Shown here: one piece after another, positions 36,293-42,668 of the stretch
How the letters are laid out: every line of letters begins with the position of its first letter
How positions within the stretch are numbered: the first letter of the stretch is position 1
Assembly (NCBI GenBank): GCA_033856515.1
Contig: JAWVEY010000050.1
Coordinates: 1-64,000, forward strand
DNA: 64,000 nucleotides
Source of the DNA: JALZKA01 sp033856515
GTDB taxonomy: Bacteria > Actinomycetota > Thermoleophilia > Solirubrobacterales > 70-9
Direction: 5' to 3'
Program-made: the position numbers and the translations under genes
The notes under the pieces: model-generated
The model's database searches: none
Seen by the model: the letters and a program-made list of their open reading frames with translations, nothing else
What the model was told of the DNA's origin: nothing

Positions 36293-36362
36293 CTCTCCTC
36301 CCTGTACCCAGTAACGGCCCCGCTCCGGCGGGGTCGTTGCTTTGGGCTTGTCCAAGCGGTTC
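36293..36362. repeat. Left direct repeat (candidate att site)
   Basis: This 70-bp block contains a GC-rich hairpin (GGCCCCGC with GCGGGGTC, loop TCCG) and matches the copy at 41874-41943 with five differences. The hairpin means it may also act as a terminator for genes reading into it. Confidence 0.75.
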
Positions 36363-36457
36363 GTGAGGGAGCAGCGTGTGGGACTGACCGGAAATCGTTC
36401 CCTGCGCGCCGCGCTGTGCGCCACGGCGACCGGCGTGGGGACAAGTATGTGAGGGGG

Positions 36458-37021
36458 ATGAGCGAAGAACGATCAACGCTGCGTGGGGGCCGACTCTCCC
36501 GAATGGAAATCATCCTCGCGCTTACCGTGGCGATTATCGGACCGGCGGGGGTCCTAGCAGGCACCATCGTCGCCGGGCACTTCACGACAGAGACGCAAGA
36601 TCAGCGCTTCATCGAAGATCGCGAGGCCGAATCCCGCGCAAAGAGGGAACGCACGTACGAGAAGTATCTACGCGCTGCGAACTCGTACGCGGTCGAAACG
36701 ACCAATGCTCTCGATGAACTCAAAAGATGCGCGGACGATCAGGCCTCGTCGCGACCTGAAGTGGAGGCGTGCGAGATTGCGGGGTTCTTTTCTGCCCGAT
36801 ACCTGTATCAAGGGGCAATCAACAATCTCTACGTCTATGGAAGTCAAGACGCGATCGAGGCTGAAGGAGCAATCTCGGCCACTTTACCGTCGTCTCTCGG
36901 TGCCATCTCTGGCGACTTCAAGCTCGCAAAGGTGAACGATTCTGACTTCCGAGCCGCCTACCAGAGCTTCCTGTCGATCATGTGCCGAGAGCTACCGCCT
37001 GATCCGCGGCCGGAGTGCTAG
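36458..37021 (+). CDS. Membrane-anchored protein in the element, function unknown
   Basis: The 187-residue product from the ATG at 36458 has one membrane helix near the N-terminus (about 16-40, IILALTVAIIGPAGVLAG) and a helical, coiled-coil-like cytoplasmic or exterior part (TETQDQRFIEDREAESRAKR) with three to four cysteines. No family is recognised. The ribosome site (AGGGGG) lies very close to the ATG. The 3' end overlaps the integrase remnant on the other strand by about 40 bases. Its composition is lower in GC than the flanking chromosome. Confidence 0.6.
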   Translation: MSEERSTLRGGRLSRMEIILALTVAIIGPAGVLAGTIVAGHFTTETQDQRFIEDREAESRAKRERTYEKYLRAANSYAVETTNALDELKRCADDQASSRPEVEACEIAGFFSARYLYQGAINNLYVYGSQDAIEAEGAISATLPSSLGAISGDFKLAKVNDSDFRAAYQSFLSIMCRELPPDPRPEC

Positions 37022-37125
37022 AGCGTCCTGACGTGGCGAGATAGGCGTCCATCCGTTCTCGGACCTCATCGTGGCTGCCCGGCATCAGGTGGCCGTAGGT
37101 GTCGAAGGTCGTCTGGATCTTAGGC
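36978..37125 (-). pseudogene. Tyrosine integrase, C-terminal remnant
   Basis: About 47 residues on the minus strand read KIQTTFDTYGHLMPG followed by a DEVRERMDAYLA-type tail, the characteristic end of phage and integrative-element tyrosine integrases with the nucleophile Tyr (codon at 37095-37097). Everything upstream of this segment is missing and is replaced directly by the terminase-like gene, whose stop overlaps the break. The catalytic Arg, Lys and His residues are therefore gone, so it cannot function alone. Confidence 0.75.
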
Positions 37126-37398
37126 GCGCACGTCGTCGAGTCGGCAGAGAACGTCGGCGAGTAGCCGGACCTGAACGGTGTCGGCGCGTGGTAGTCCGCT
37201 CGCCGTGTCGCGCAGCGGAGCATCCTCGGCGACGGCGTCGAAGACCTCGCGCACCTTCGAGTCGAGACGATCGACGGCGATCGTCGCGTAGCCCCCGTGC
37301 TTCACCGCACGCCGGTTGCCGGCCGGGGCGAGCCGGGCCTTCGGATTGAGGTTCGCAAGCTGCCGAGCTCGCTTTGCCGGATCGTCGCTTAGTGGCAC
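37120..37398 (-). CDS. Terminase small subunit-like or element hypothetical protein
   Basis: The 92-residue product from GTG at 37398 reads RARQLANLNPKARLAPAGNRRAVKHGGYA then a helical part ending in LLADVLCRLDDVRA. The opening (stated here in pieces: NLNPKARLAP, GNRRAVKHGGY) resembles small phage terminase subunits and related element proteins of actinobacteria. The gene ends exactly where the integrase remnant begins, so it may itself be truncated by the same deletion. Role uncertain. Confidence 0.55.
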   Translation of the reverse strand: MPLSDDPAKRARQLANLNPKARLAPAGNRRAVKHGGYATIAVDRLDSKVREVFDAVAEDAPLRDTASGLPRADTVQVRLLADVLCRLDDVRA

Positions 37399-37433
37399 GG
37401 TGGCCCCCCGGCGGCGGATAGGCTCCCGCGATC

Positions 37434-37805
37434 GTGCGACGACGCAAACTCGCCATCGGACTCATTTGCCTTTCGGCCACCTTCGGTGCTTGCGGCGGCG
37501 GAGACGAGGAATCCGGCGCTACCGACGAGGAGCAGGTTCAGGCCATGGTCGATGAGTTCACCGCTGCCCTCTCTCGTGGCGATGGCGATGCGACCTGCGA
37601 CTACATGACTGAGGGCTTGATCAACAAGTTCGAGGTGCCGGGCATCTCGCACTGTGCCGGGCTGCTTGGCGAGCATCTCGGATCGCTCGTGGTGTCGAAA
37701 GTAACCGTGACGGGCGAGGAAGCGACTATCGCCTTCGAGGGATACGACACCTCGTGGCAGGCCGTCAAGGTCGGCGACGAGTGGCTCCTCGACGAGATCC
37801 GCTAG
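37434..37805 (+). CDS. Lipoprotein with NTF2-like domain
   Basis: From GTG at 37434 the product is 123 residues. A lipobox (LSATFGAC, Cys about residue 20) is followed by an acidic linker and a small alpha/beta domain (QAMVDEFTAALSRGDGDATCDYM, then TVTGEEATIAFEG and WLLDEIR). The domain resembles NTF2-like or DUF4878-type lipoproteins. Two further cysteines may pair. It should be lipid-anchored outside the membrane. Function unknown; it is cargo within the element. Confidence 0.68.
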   Translation: MRRRKLAIGLICLSATFGACGGGDEESGATDEEQVQAMVDEFTAALSRGDGDATCDYMTEGLINKFEVPGISHCAGLLGEHLGSLVVSKVTVTGEEATIAFEGYDTSWQAVKVGDEWLLDEIR

Positions 37806-37850
37806 ACACACGCCTTTAGCCGGCTTCGCCTTCCACGCGTCGGCCACCCG

Positions 37851-37872
37851 GCGTGGCGCACGCGTGGCGCGC
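37851..37872. repeat. GC-rich inverted motif, possible integrase arm site
   Basis: Two copies of CGTGGCGC spaced by 11 bases form a motif that is the reverse complement (21 of 23 positions, counting one flank base) of 41758-41780 and resembles 36404-36427. Its location between the lipoprotein and excisionase-like genes, where an integrase gene would begin, fits recombinase or Xis arm-type sites. Confidence 0.4.
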
Positions 37873-37924
37873 AGGCCGTGAGCTTGGCCCCCCGAGCGGG
37901 ATCGCCGAGACGTACAGAGTTGGC

Positions 37925-38131
37925 TCATGCGTTCCCGACCTCCTCGAACATCGGCTTCTCGGCACTCCGCTCGACCCACCTCGCGAGATCGGCGACGGGC
38001 ACGAGTCGCAGCCGCCCGCGGCGAACGAGCCGGACCTCGGCCTGGACGTAGCGCTCGAACGAGTCGAGGCTCATCCCGAGCGATCGAGCCGCCTCCTCGC
38101 GAGTGAGGGCGAATCGAGGCACGGCGTTCAC
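37925..38131 (-). CDS. Excisionase-like helix-turn-helix protein
   Basis: The 68-residue product is a winged-helix of the excisionase/MerR-N type: ALTREEAARSLGMSLDSFERYV, then a basic wing (RRGRLRLVPVADLARWVERS). In integrative elements such proteins bind near att and direct excision, usually just upstream of the integrase. Here the integrase downstream is a remnant. It is followed on the same strand by motif repeats and preceded by the HTH replication-type gene. Confidence 0.78.
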   Translation of the reverse strand: MNAVPRFALTREEAARSLGMSLDSFERYVQAEVRLVRRGRLRLVPVADLARWVERSAEKPMFEEVGNA

Positions 38132-38169
38132 GATCTCGGTTCTGATCGAGCAGACGTGGGCGAGGCGTC

Positions 38170-38775
38170 TCAGCGCTCATTTTCAACTCCCGTGAAATCC
38201 CAGATCAGGCCCTCCGCAGAATGCGAGTCGAGCCACTCCGCCTCTCCCTGAGCCACCAGTTCGTCATGGGCATCGAGAAGAGAGCGTCCAGAGCGAATGT
38301 TCCCTGAGTCCGCGTCTGTGTCGGGAACAGACTCAGCGATTACTTGGCACTCCTTTTCCTCGTTGCCTTTCGGTTCCGTGTGAGGTTCCCCGGCACCTCC
38401 TGCCTCTAAAGCGAGCCTTTTCCTGCCGGTAACTCCGCCTCGTTCCGAGCCGAGCTCAGTCCGAACACCAACGGGGATAGCGGCACTACGTTCCCGTTTC
38501 GGAATCCTGAGAGTGATGAGATCGCTGGTCCTCCCGCCCTTGTCGCTGCCCCTGCTCTTCCTTTCGATAACGCCTCTCTCTTCGAGTTCGCGCAACGCGT
38601 TTCGAACCGCCCTCTCGGAGAGGCCTGTGAACAGGGCAAGCCGCTTCTGGCTCGGGAAGCACTGACCTTCCACGTCAGCGTGTTCGACCACGGCAAGCAA
38701 GACCAATCGAGGAGTCTTTGGAAGGTCGTCCTCGATCGCCACTTCCCAGGCAGGCGGGTAGAACTCGAAGCCCAT
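38170..38775 (-). CDS. HTH replication/regulatory protein of the element
   Basis: The 201-residue product has an N-terminal winged helix of the HTH_36 replication-protein kind (about 15-80: TPRLVLLAVVEHADVEGQCFPSQKRLALFTGLSERAV in two pieces). A charged linker and a C-terminal tail follow, the tail reading LLDAHDELVAQGEAEWLD. Proteins of this type are found at the start of plasmid or phage replication modules. The preceding gene is the frameshifted XRE repressor. Confidence is fair for the fold, low for the precise role. Confidence 0.72.
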   Translation of the reverse strand: MGFEFYPPAWEVAIEDDLPKTPRLVLLAVVEHADVEGQCFPSQKRLALFTGLSERAVRNALRELEERGVIERKSRGSDKGGRTSDLITLRIPKRERSAAIPVGVRTELGSERGGVTGRKRLALEAGGAGEPHTEPKGNEEKECQVIAESVPDTDADSGNIRSGRSLLDAHDELVAQGEAEWLDSHSAEGLIWDFTGVENER

Positions 38776-38860
38776 CAGCGAACGCCCCAGGCGTAAGGGA
38801 CGACCGCGGGCGAGGCGGACCCGCCCGCGGCCCCTGACGTTCGCTCAGATCCAAGCGCCA

Positions 38861-39102
38861 TCAGGCTTGATCCCCGACGCTTCTCTCGTCTGGGAAGACG
38901 AGATCGAGGGGATAGTTGAGCGCCGCCGCTAGAGCCTTGGCGGTTCGAAGTTGGGGCGAGCCTCCCCGCTCGATGCGACTGATCGTCTCTCGCGAGACAC
39001 CGGCAGTTTCGCAAGCTCGTCCTGCGAAAGCCCGCGGTTGAGCCGGCAGAGAACAAGGATGGGTGGTGGGGTTCTGTCGCCCGACTTCGGGTTCGCGTTC
39101 AC
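38861..39102 (-). pseudogene. XRE-family repressor with a frameshift
   Basis: From GTG at 39102 (preceded by GGAGG), frame one reads PILVLCRLNRGLSQDELA. A one-base shift at about 39009-39012 is then needed to continue ETAGVSRETISRIERGG and ALNYPLDLVFPDERSVGDQA to a stop at 38861-38863. Joined, the roughly 80 residues are a normal XRE helix-turn-helix repressor. The site (CTTGCGAAACTG) is not a known slippery sequence, so this is a frameshift mutation or a sequencing error. It would leave the element without its immunity-type repressor. Confidence 0.82.
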
Positions 39103-39115
39103 GGTGCCTCCGTGA

Positions 39116-39161
39116 TGACTGACGGCCGACCCCTTTGGATCGGCGGTTTGCTTGTCAGTCA
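39116..39161. promoter_or_regulatory. Possible operator upstream of the XRE gene
   Basis: An 8-bp inverted repeat (39116-39123 TGACTGAC with 39154-39161) encloses a smaller one and lies 13 bases before the XRE start codon, where repressor autoregulation is expected. No direct evidence of binding. Confidence 0.35.
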
Positions 39162-39356
39162 GGCGAACTTCCGAGTTTTTCGTCTTCGACGACGAGCCTG
39201 ACACTCGCGAGGACTACGGTTTTGCGCTTTCCCGACTAGCGATGGTCCTTCGTGAGGTGCCGGCAAGGTACGCGCCACCTCGGACAGAAAGTTTGCGCGC
39301 GGTGCGGCGCAGCTTGCACATGGAGCGTCGGAAAGACAGCCGAGTCGGGATTTACC

Positions 39357-40058
39357 GTGGAATCTCACGTGCTCCTGGCTGCCAGCGAAAACCTCGCGAT
39401 CGTCCTATCGATCATCGCGACCGCGACCGCGCTCATCAGCGTCGGGATCCAACTTTGGAGCGCGGCGCGGGATCGTCCGAAACTTTGGCTCAATATTTCG
39501 CTTCGATCGCAAGTCGGGATCGATCACTCATGGTTAGAGATCGAAGTTGCGAATCGGGGCCGTCGGCCCGTCACGATCAAGGAAGTTGGGCTTCACGCCG
39601 GCGACAAACAGCTGATCTGGGCTCGGCCCGATGATGAGAGCTTCGAGGCAAGCTTCATGGGTGGGATCAAGTTCCCGTTCGCAAAGCACGTGGTCCTTCT
39701 TGAGCCGGGCCACCCTCCAGAAGTCGCAGTGTCTCGGCTCGATGGCTACTTCAGTTGGGGGCTCCCTGCTGATCTGCCTCTCCGCGTCTACGCGATGGAC
39801 GCATACAACCGGAGAACGTGGGGTGAGGCGCTTCCCGCCGTGCGAATGCTTCTGGGTCACGAGGTGCCCTTCGATCCCGAGCCGCCTGAGTATTTGTCGA
39901 AGTTGCGTGATGACCTAAGACCGGCTCGCGTCGAGAAACCTTGGAAGCTGTGGAAACGGCGGGAGCTACGGCGCGGCTGGACCGATTCCGAGCAGCTAAC
40001 TACCGACGACTATCCGGCTCTGACCGAGGACGAGGCCGCTGCTCTCGGCGACCCGTAG
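39357..40058 (+). CDS. Element protein with one membrane helix, function unknown
   Basis: From GTG at 39357 the product is 233 residues: one N-terminal membrane helix (about 12-30, LAIVLSIIATATALISVGI), then a beta-rich region (WLEIEVANRGRRPVTIKEVGL, then PFAKHVVLLEPGHP and DGYFSWGLPADLPLRVY). This pattern occurs in many phage- or element-borne proteins of unknown role. An in-frame extension to 39252 has no clear ribosome site. The gene is followed on the same strand by another small membrane protein gene. Confidence 0.62.
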   Translation: MESHVLLAASENLAIVLSIIATATALISVGIQLWSAARDRPKLWLNISLRSQVGIDHSWLEIEVANRGRRPVTIKEVGLHAGDKQLIWARPDDESFEASFMGGIKFPFAKHVVLLEPGHPPEVAVSRLDGYFSWGLPADLPLRVYAMDAYNRRTWGEALPAVRMLLGHEVPFDPEPPEYLSKLRDDLRPARVEKPWKLWKRRELRRGWTDSEQLTTDDYPALTEDEAAALGDP

Positions 40059-40126
40059 ATGCACGCCACGTGCGCGCGGCACATCTAGTCCTCACTCGTC
40101 GCCGCCCCGAATGTAGGCTCCGCGCC

Positions 40127-40648
40127 ATGCCACGCGAACGACTTGCTGAGACGTTCGGGGAAGCTCAAGAGATCGCCGCGGATCTCAACGAGGGCAGGGG
40201 TCGTGGAGATTGGTTTTGGGCACCCGAGCATTACCAAGGACCACCTCTAGACGCGGACGACCTCGACCTTGACGTTGTGTGGCGCGTGGTGCCGCGCAAG
40301 GAGGTGGACGGTTTCATGGTGACGCCGTGGGTCGTGCGCCACGAACGGCTCGTGAAAGTCTGGGATTGGACGATTTTCATCGTTTTGTATTTCACGCTCG
40401 GCAGCGGGATACTTGCGCTGCTTTCGACGCCGTTCGATCTCTTCTCCTTCACCGAGGGGTTCGGCTTCGGCTTCGATCAAAATGAGAGGGAGAGGATCTG
40501 GATCTTTGGGGCTGGCCTTGCGCTTGGCGCGCTCGCGGTATGGCATTTCCGCGACTCGTCTGAGCGCGACAAGAAAACTCTCGGAGAACGAGGATTCGGC
40601 TCTAACGCGATCTCCGCTGACACGTACTGGCAAAAGGGCATTCGCTAA
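40127..40648 (+). CDS. Element membrane protein, function unknown
   Basis: The 173-residue product from the ATG at 40127 has a cytoplasmic acidic N-terminal half (AQEIAADLNEGRGRGDWFWAPEH shortened here, DADDLDLDVVWRVVP). It then has two membrane helices (WTIFIVLYFTLGSGILALLS and IWIFGAGLALGALAVWHF) around a Phe/Gly-rich loop. No family is recognised. It is just upstream of, and convergent with, the nuclease gene (23-base gap), so it may be functionally linked to the genes around it. Confidence 0.6.
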   Translation: MPRERLAETFGEAQEIAADLNEGRGRGDWFWAPEHYQGPPLDADDLDLDVVWRVVPRKEVDGFMVTPWVVRHERLVKVWDWTIFIVLYFTLGSGILALLSTPFDLFSFTEGFGFGFDQNERERIWIFGAGLALGALAVWHFRDSSERDKKTLGERGFGSNAISADTYWQKGIR

Positions 40649-40671
40649 GCAGCGCCGCATGCGTTCGCTTG

Positions 40672-41715
40672 TTAGTCGTCTTCGTCCTCGAATTCGTACA
40701 AATCCTCCTCGGCGAGGGACAAAGCGGCCATCGGACTCACGCCCGCCCTCACCGCCCGCTCGAACTCGAAATGGCGCATCTGTCGCCTGCTTGGCATCGG
40801 GAGGGTGGTCAAGAGCATCGGCTCTGCATTCGCCGTCAGGGCCTCCACCTCGGCGCATGTCAGCGGGTCAAGAGAGCCCGCTCTGTATTCGCTCAGTTGG
40901 TCCGCGAGGTCGGCAATGGCGAGATCTTGCGCGAGCTTCTCCGGCAGGACGTTCACCCACAACCCAAATTCGCGTAGGGCACATCGACCACGCCCGAGCA
41001 AGCTGCGAGAGCCCCCAACCGGCAGCGAAACGAAGCCCGTAGTCGGTCGCCCGTCCTCCCTCTCGATCCACCCTTCGATCCAGGTGGACTCCCATAAAGA
41101 CCGATGTCGCCATTGATACTCAGCGACCGCCCGCCGCGCGTCAGCAAAGGGATCATGAACCGAAAAGGAATTGAGCCCAAGGCGCACGCGGCCGGTCGTC
41201 TGATAGTCGAACTCGTCATCCCCTCGGATCCCGTACTCGGCGCGACGCTCTGCCAGCTCGTCTTCGTCCTCGTCTTCCCCTGCTTCAAGGCTTCGGGCGA
41301 CGAACCAAAGCTCGATCAGCCATTCGAGAAGCTGCCAATGCCCCACCTGCCGAAGTGAGCCCGAGCCGACACGGAGAAGGGGAAAGGTCGCCTTGCCGCA
41401 GATCGAGTTCTTCTTCTGGTCACGCGCGATCTGCTTCGGATCAGAGACATGGTGCCAACCATCGAACTCGACGGCAAACTGCGGCTGAGAGTTGCTATCC
41501 GCGATCACAAAATCGAAGTGACCCATTAGGGCAAACTTCCGCTCGGCGCTCGTCAGTCCGCGGCCGGCTAGCAAGGGCGGCGCATCGATCAAGAGAACGT
41601 CGGCGACCCGAACCTTCGGGAACACTCGGGCACCCCATCGGCGGCAAACGCGATCGAGGGACTCATCAACGGCCTGTTCATAGGGATTGACGAGAAGCGG
41701 CTGACGTTCAATCAC
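40672..41715 (-). CDS. DUF2726-like PD-(D/E)xK nuclease
   Basis: The 347-residue product has an N-terminal nuclease-like core (about 15-125). Visible are ERKFALMGHFDFVIADSN, PQFAVEFDGWHHVSD and RDQKKNSICGKATFPLLRV, which place the Asp, Glu and basic residues of a PD-(D/E)xK active site as in DUF2726. The long C-terminal region is acidic and helical and ends EFEDEDD. Such domains occur in mobile-element and defence-associated nucleases. It is the last gene before the right repeat. Catalysis is inferred from motif order only. Confidence 0.7.
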   Translation of the reverse strand: MIERQPLLVNPYEQAVDESLDRVCRRWGARVFPKVRVADVLLIDAPPLLAGRGLTSAERKFALMGHFDFVIADSNSQPQFAVEFDGWHHVSDPKQIARDQKKNSICGKATFPLLRVGSGSLRQVGHWQLLEWLIELWFVARSLEAGEDEDEDELAERRAEYGIRGDDEFDYQTTGRVRLGLNSFSVHDPFADARRAVAEYQWRHRSLWESTWIEGWIEREDGRPTTGFVSLPVGGSRSLLGRGRCALREFGLWVNVLPEKLAQDLAIADLADQLSEYRAGSLDPLTCAEVEALTANAEPMLLTTLPMPSRRQMRHFEFERAVRAGVSPMAALSLAEEDLYEFEDEDD

Positions 41716-41757
41716 TCGTCAAGCCTAAGAGCAGAACCGGCGGGGCATGCGTTTCTT

Positions 41758-41780
41758 GCGCGCCACGCGCGCGCCACGCG
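41758..41780. repeat. GC-rich motif, inverse of 37851-37872
   Basis: A 23-base block made of two CGCGCCACG-type units is, read in reverse complement, almost identical to the motif at 37851-37872. It sits about 95 bases inside the right direct repeat, a suitable place for a recombinase arm site. Confidence 0.4.
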
Positions 41781-41873
41781 TAACCCATACGAAGCGGTCA
41801 GGAGCGGTTTCAAGCGGTAGGTCGCCTCGCATGGACAAGCGGAATCGGCTTGCCTACGCAGGATCCCACGCAA

Positions 41874-41943
41874 CTCTCCTCCCTGTACCCAGTAACGGCC
41901 CCGCTTCGGCGGGGTCGTTGCTTTTGGCTTGAGTAAGCGGTTC
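41874..41943. repeat. Right direct repeat (candidate att site)
   Basis: This is the second copy of the 70-bp direct repeat, identical to 36293-36362 except for one base in the hairpin loop, one in the following T run and three near the end. It includes the same GC-rich hairpin. Confidence 0.75.
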
Positions 41944-41965
41944 TCCGCCCCTCGCGTCCGGCTTG

Positions 41966-42574
41966 CTAACAGTTCAGGGCAGCCGGGTCGACCGGGTCGA
42001 CCTTGTGCTTCGGGTCAACGCCCTTCCCGCAGTTGATGTCGCGGTCCTTCTCTTCGTCCTTCGCGAGGAGCCGATCCGAACCGTTGAGCCCGAAAAGTCT
42101 GTCCTCGCCGGTTCCACCCTTGACGACATCGTCCCCGGTACCGCCACGGACGTTGTCGTTGCCCGCACCACCGTTGACGAACAAGCCGATTGCCGAAGGC
42201 CAGGGATCGTCGCTCGTGTCCTGGAAAAAATGGTTCTTGTCGTTCCCGGCGCCCTGGTTGAGGACGAAGCGGCTCACGCCGTAATCGCAGAAGACGATCT
42301 GCGTGGGGAAGAAGTCACTGGGGCTGCAGTGGGTGGAGCTCTCAGTGATCGTCTGACCCCCGTCAACAGAGATTTGAAAGCGAGAATTCCCCCCCTCGCT
42401 TCCATAAAGGACCACGAGATCATCGTTGGCGGCGGAGCCCTTGGCGATCAGTTTGTCGTTCGGCCCGTCGGTGACCTTGAAGTTCGGCTTGGGAGGGCCA
42501 GCCGCAACGCTGCCCGGAAGCATTACTGCCCCCAGGGCAACTCCGAGCCACAGGCCAAGCTTGCGTCGCACCAC
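41966..42574 (-). CDS. Exported RTX-type calcium-binding protein
   Basis: The 202-residue product from GTG at 42574 has a signal peptide (about 1-25), a beta domain (LVVLYGSEGGNSRFQISVDGG), and C-terminal glycine/Asp nonapeptide repeats (NGGAGNDNVRGGTGDDVVKGG shortened: GGAGNDNV, GGTGDDVV, GGTGEDRLFG, LNGSDRLLAKD). These are hemolysin-type calcium-binding repeats. It carries four cysteines. It is exported, probably bound to the cell surface or released. The gene lies just outside the right repeat and is divergent from the deacetylase gene. Confidence 0.82.
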   Translation of the reverse strand: MVRRKLGLWLGVALGAVMLPGSVAAGPPKPNFKVTDGPNDKLIAKGSAANDDLVVLYGSEGGNSRFQISVDGGQTITESSTHCSPSDFFPTQIVFCDYGVSRFVLNQGAGNDKNHFFQDTSDDPWPSAIGLFVNGGAGNDNVRGGTGDDVVKGGTGEDRLFGLNGSDRLLAKDEEKDRDINCGKGVDPKHKVDPVDPAALNC

Positions 42575-42668
42575 ATCGCGGATGCTACACGGGGCGTTTT
42601 CTTGGCTGGACGCAGCACGGAATTCGATGTAGAGTCGGCGCGCAGGGCAGCATTAAAAGGAGCCAGGG

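Larger units (their letters stand above)
36293..41943. mobile_element. Degenerate integrative element flanked by 70-bp direct repeats
   Basis: Near-identical direct repeats at 36293-36362 and 41874-41943 (about 65/70 matching) enclose 5.6 kb. The contents are integrase and terminase-like remnants, an excisionase-like protein, an HTH replication-type protein, a frameshifted XRE repressor, a DUF2726-like nuclease and several membrane proteins. The interior reads as lower in GC than the chromosome around it. The arrangement (repressor, replication protein, excisionase, then truncated integrase toward the left repeat) matches an actinobacterial integrative plasmid or prophage relic. Loss of most of the integrase gene suggests it can no longer excise on its own. 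Confidence 0.7.

Noticed and set aside
36263..36457. Short minus-strand frames over the left direct repeat
   Set aside because: They follow the hairpin and GC-rich repeat, with no ribosome site or family similarity; the region is better explained as the repeat and promoter.
38861..39102. Programmed frameshifting in the XRE gene
   Set aside because: No slippery heptamer or downstream pseudoknot is apparent; mutation or an assembly error is simpler.
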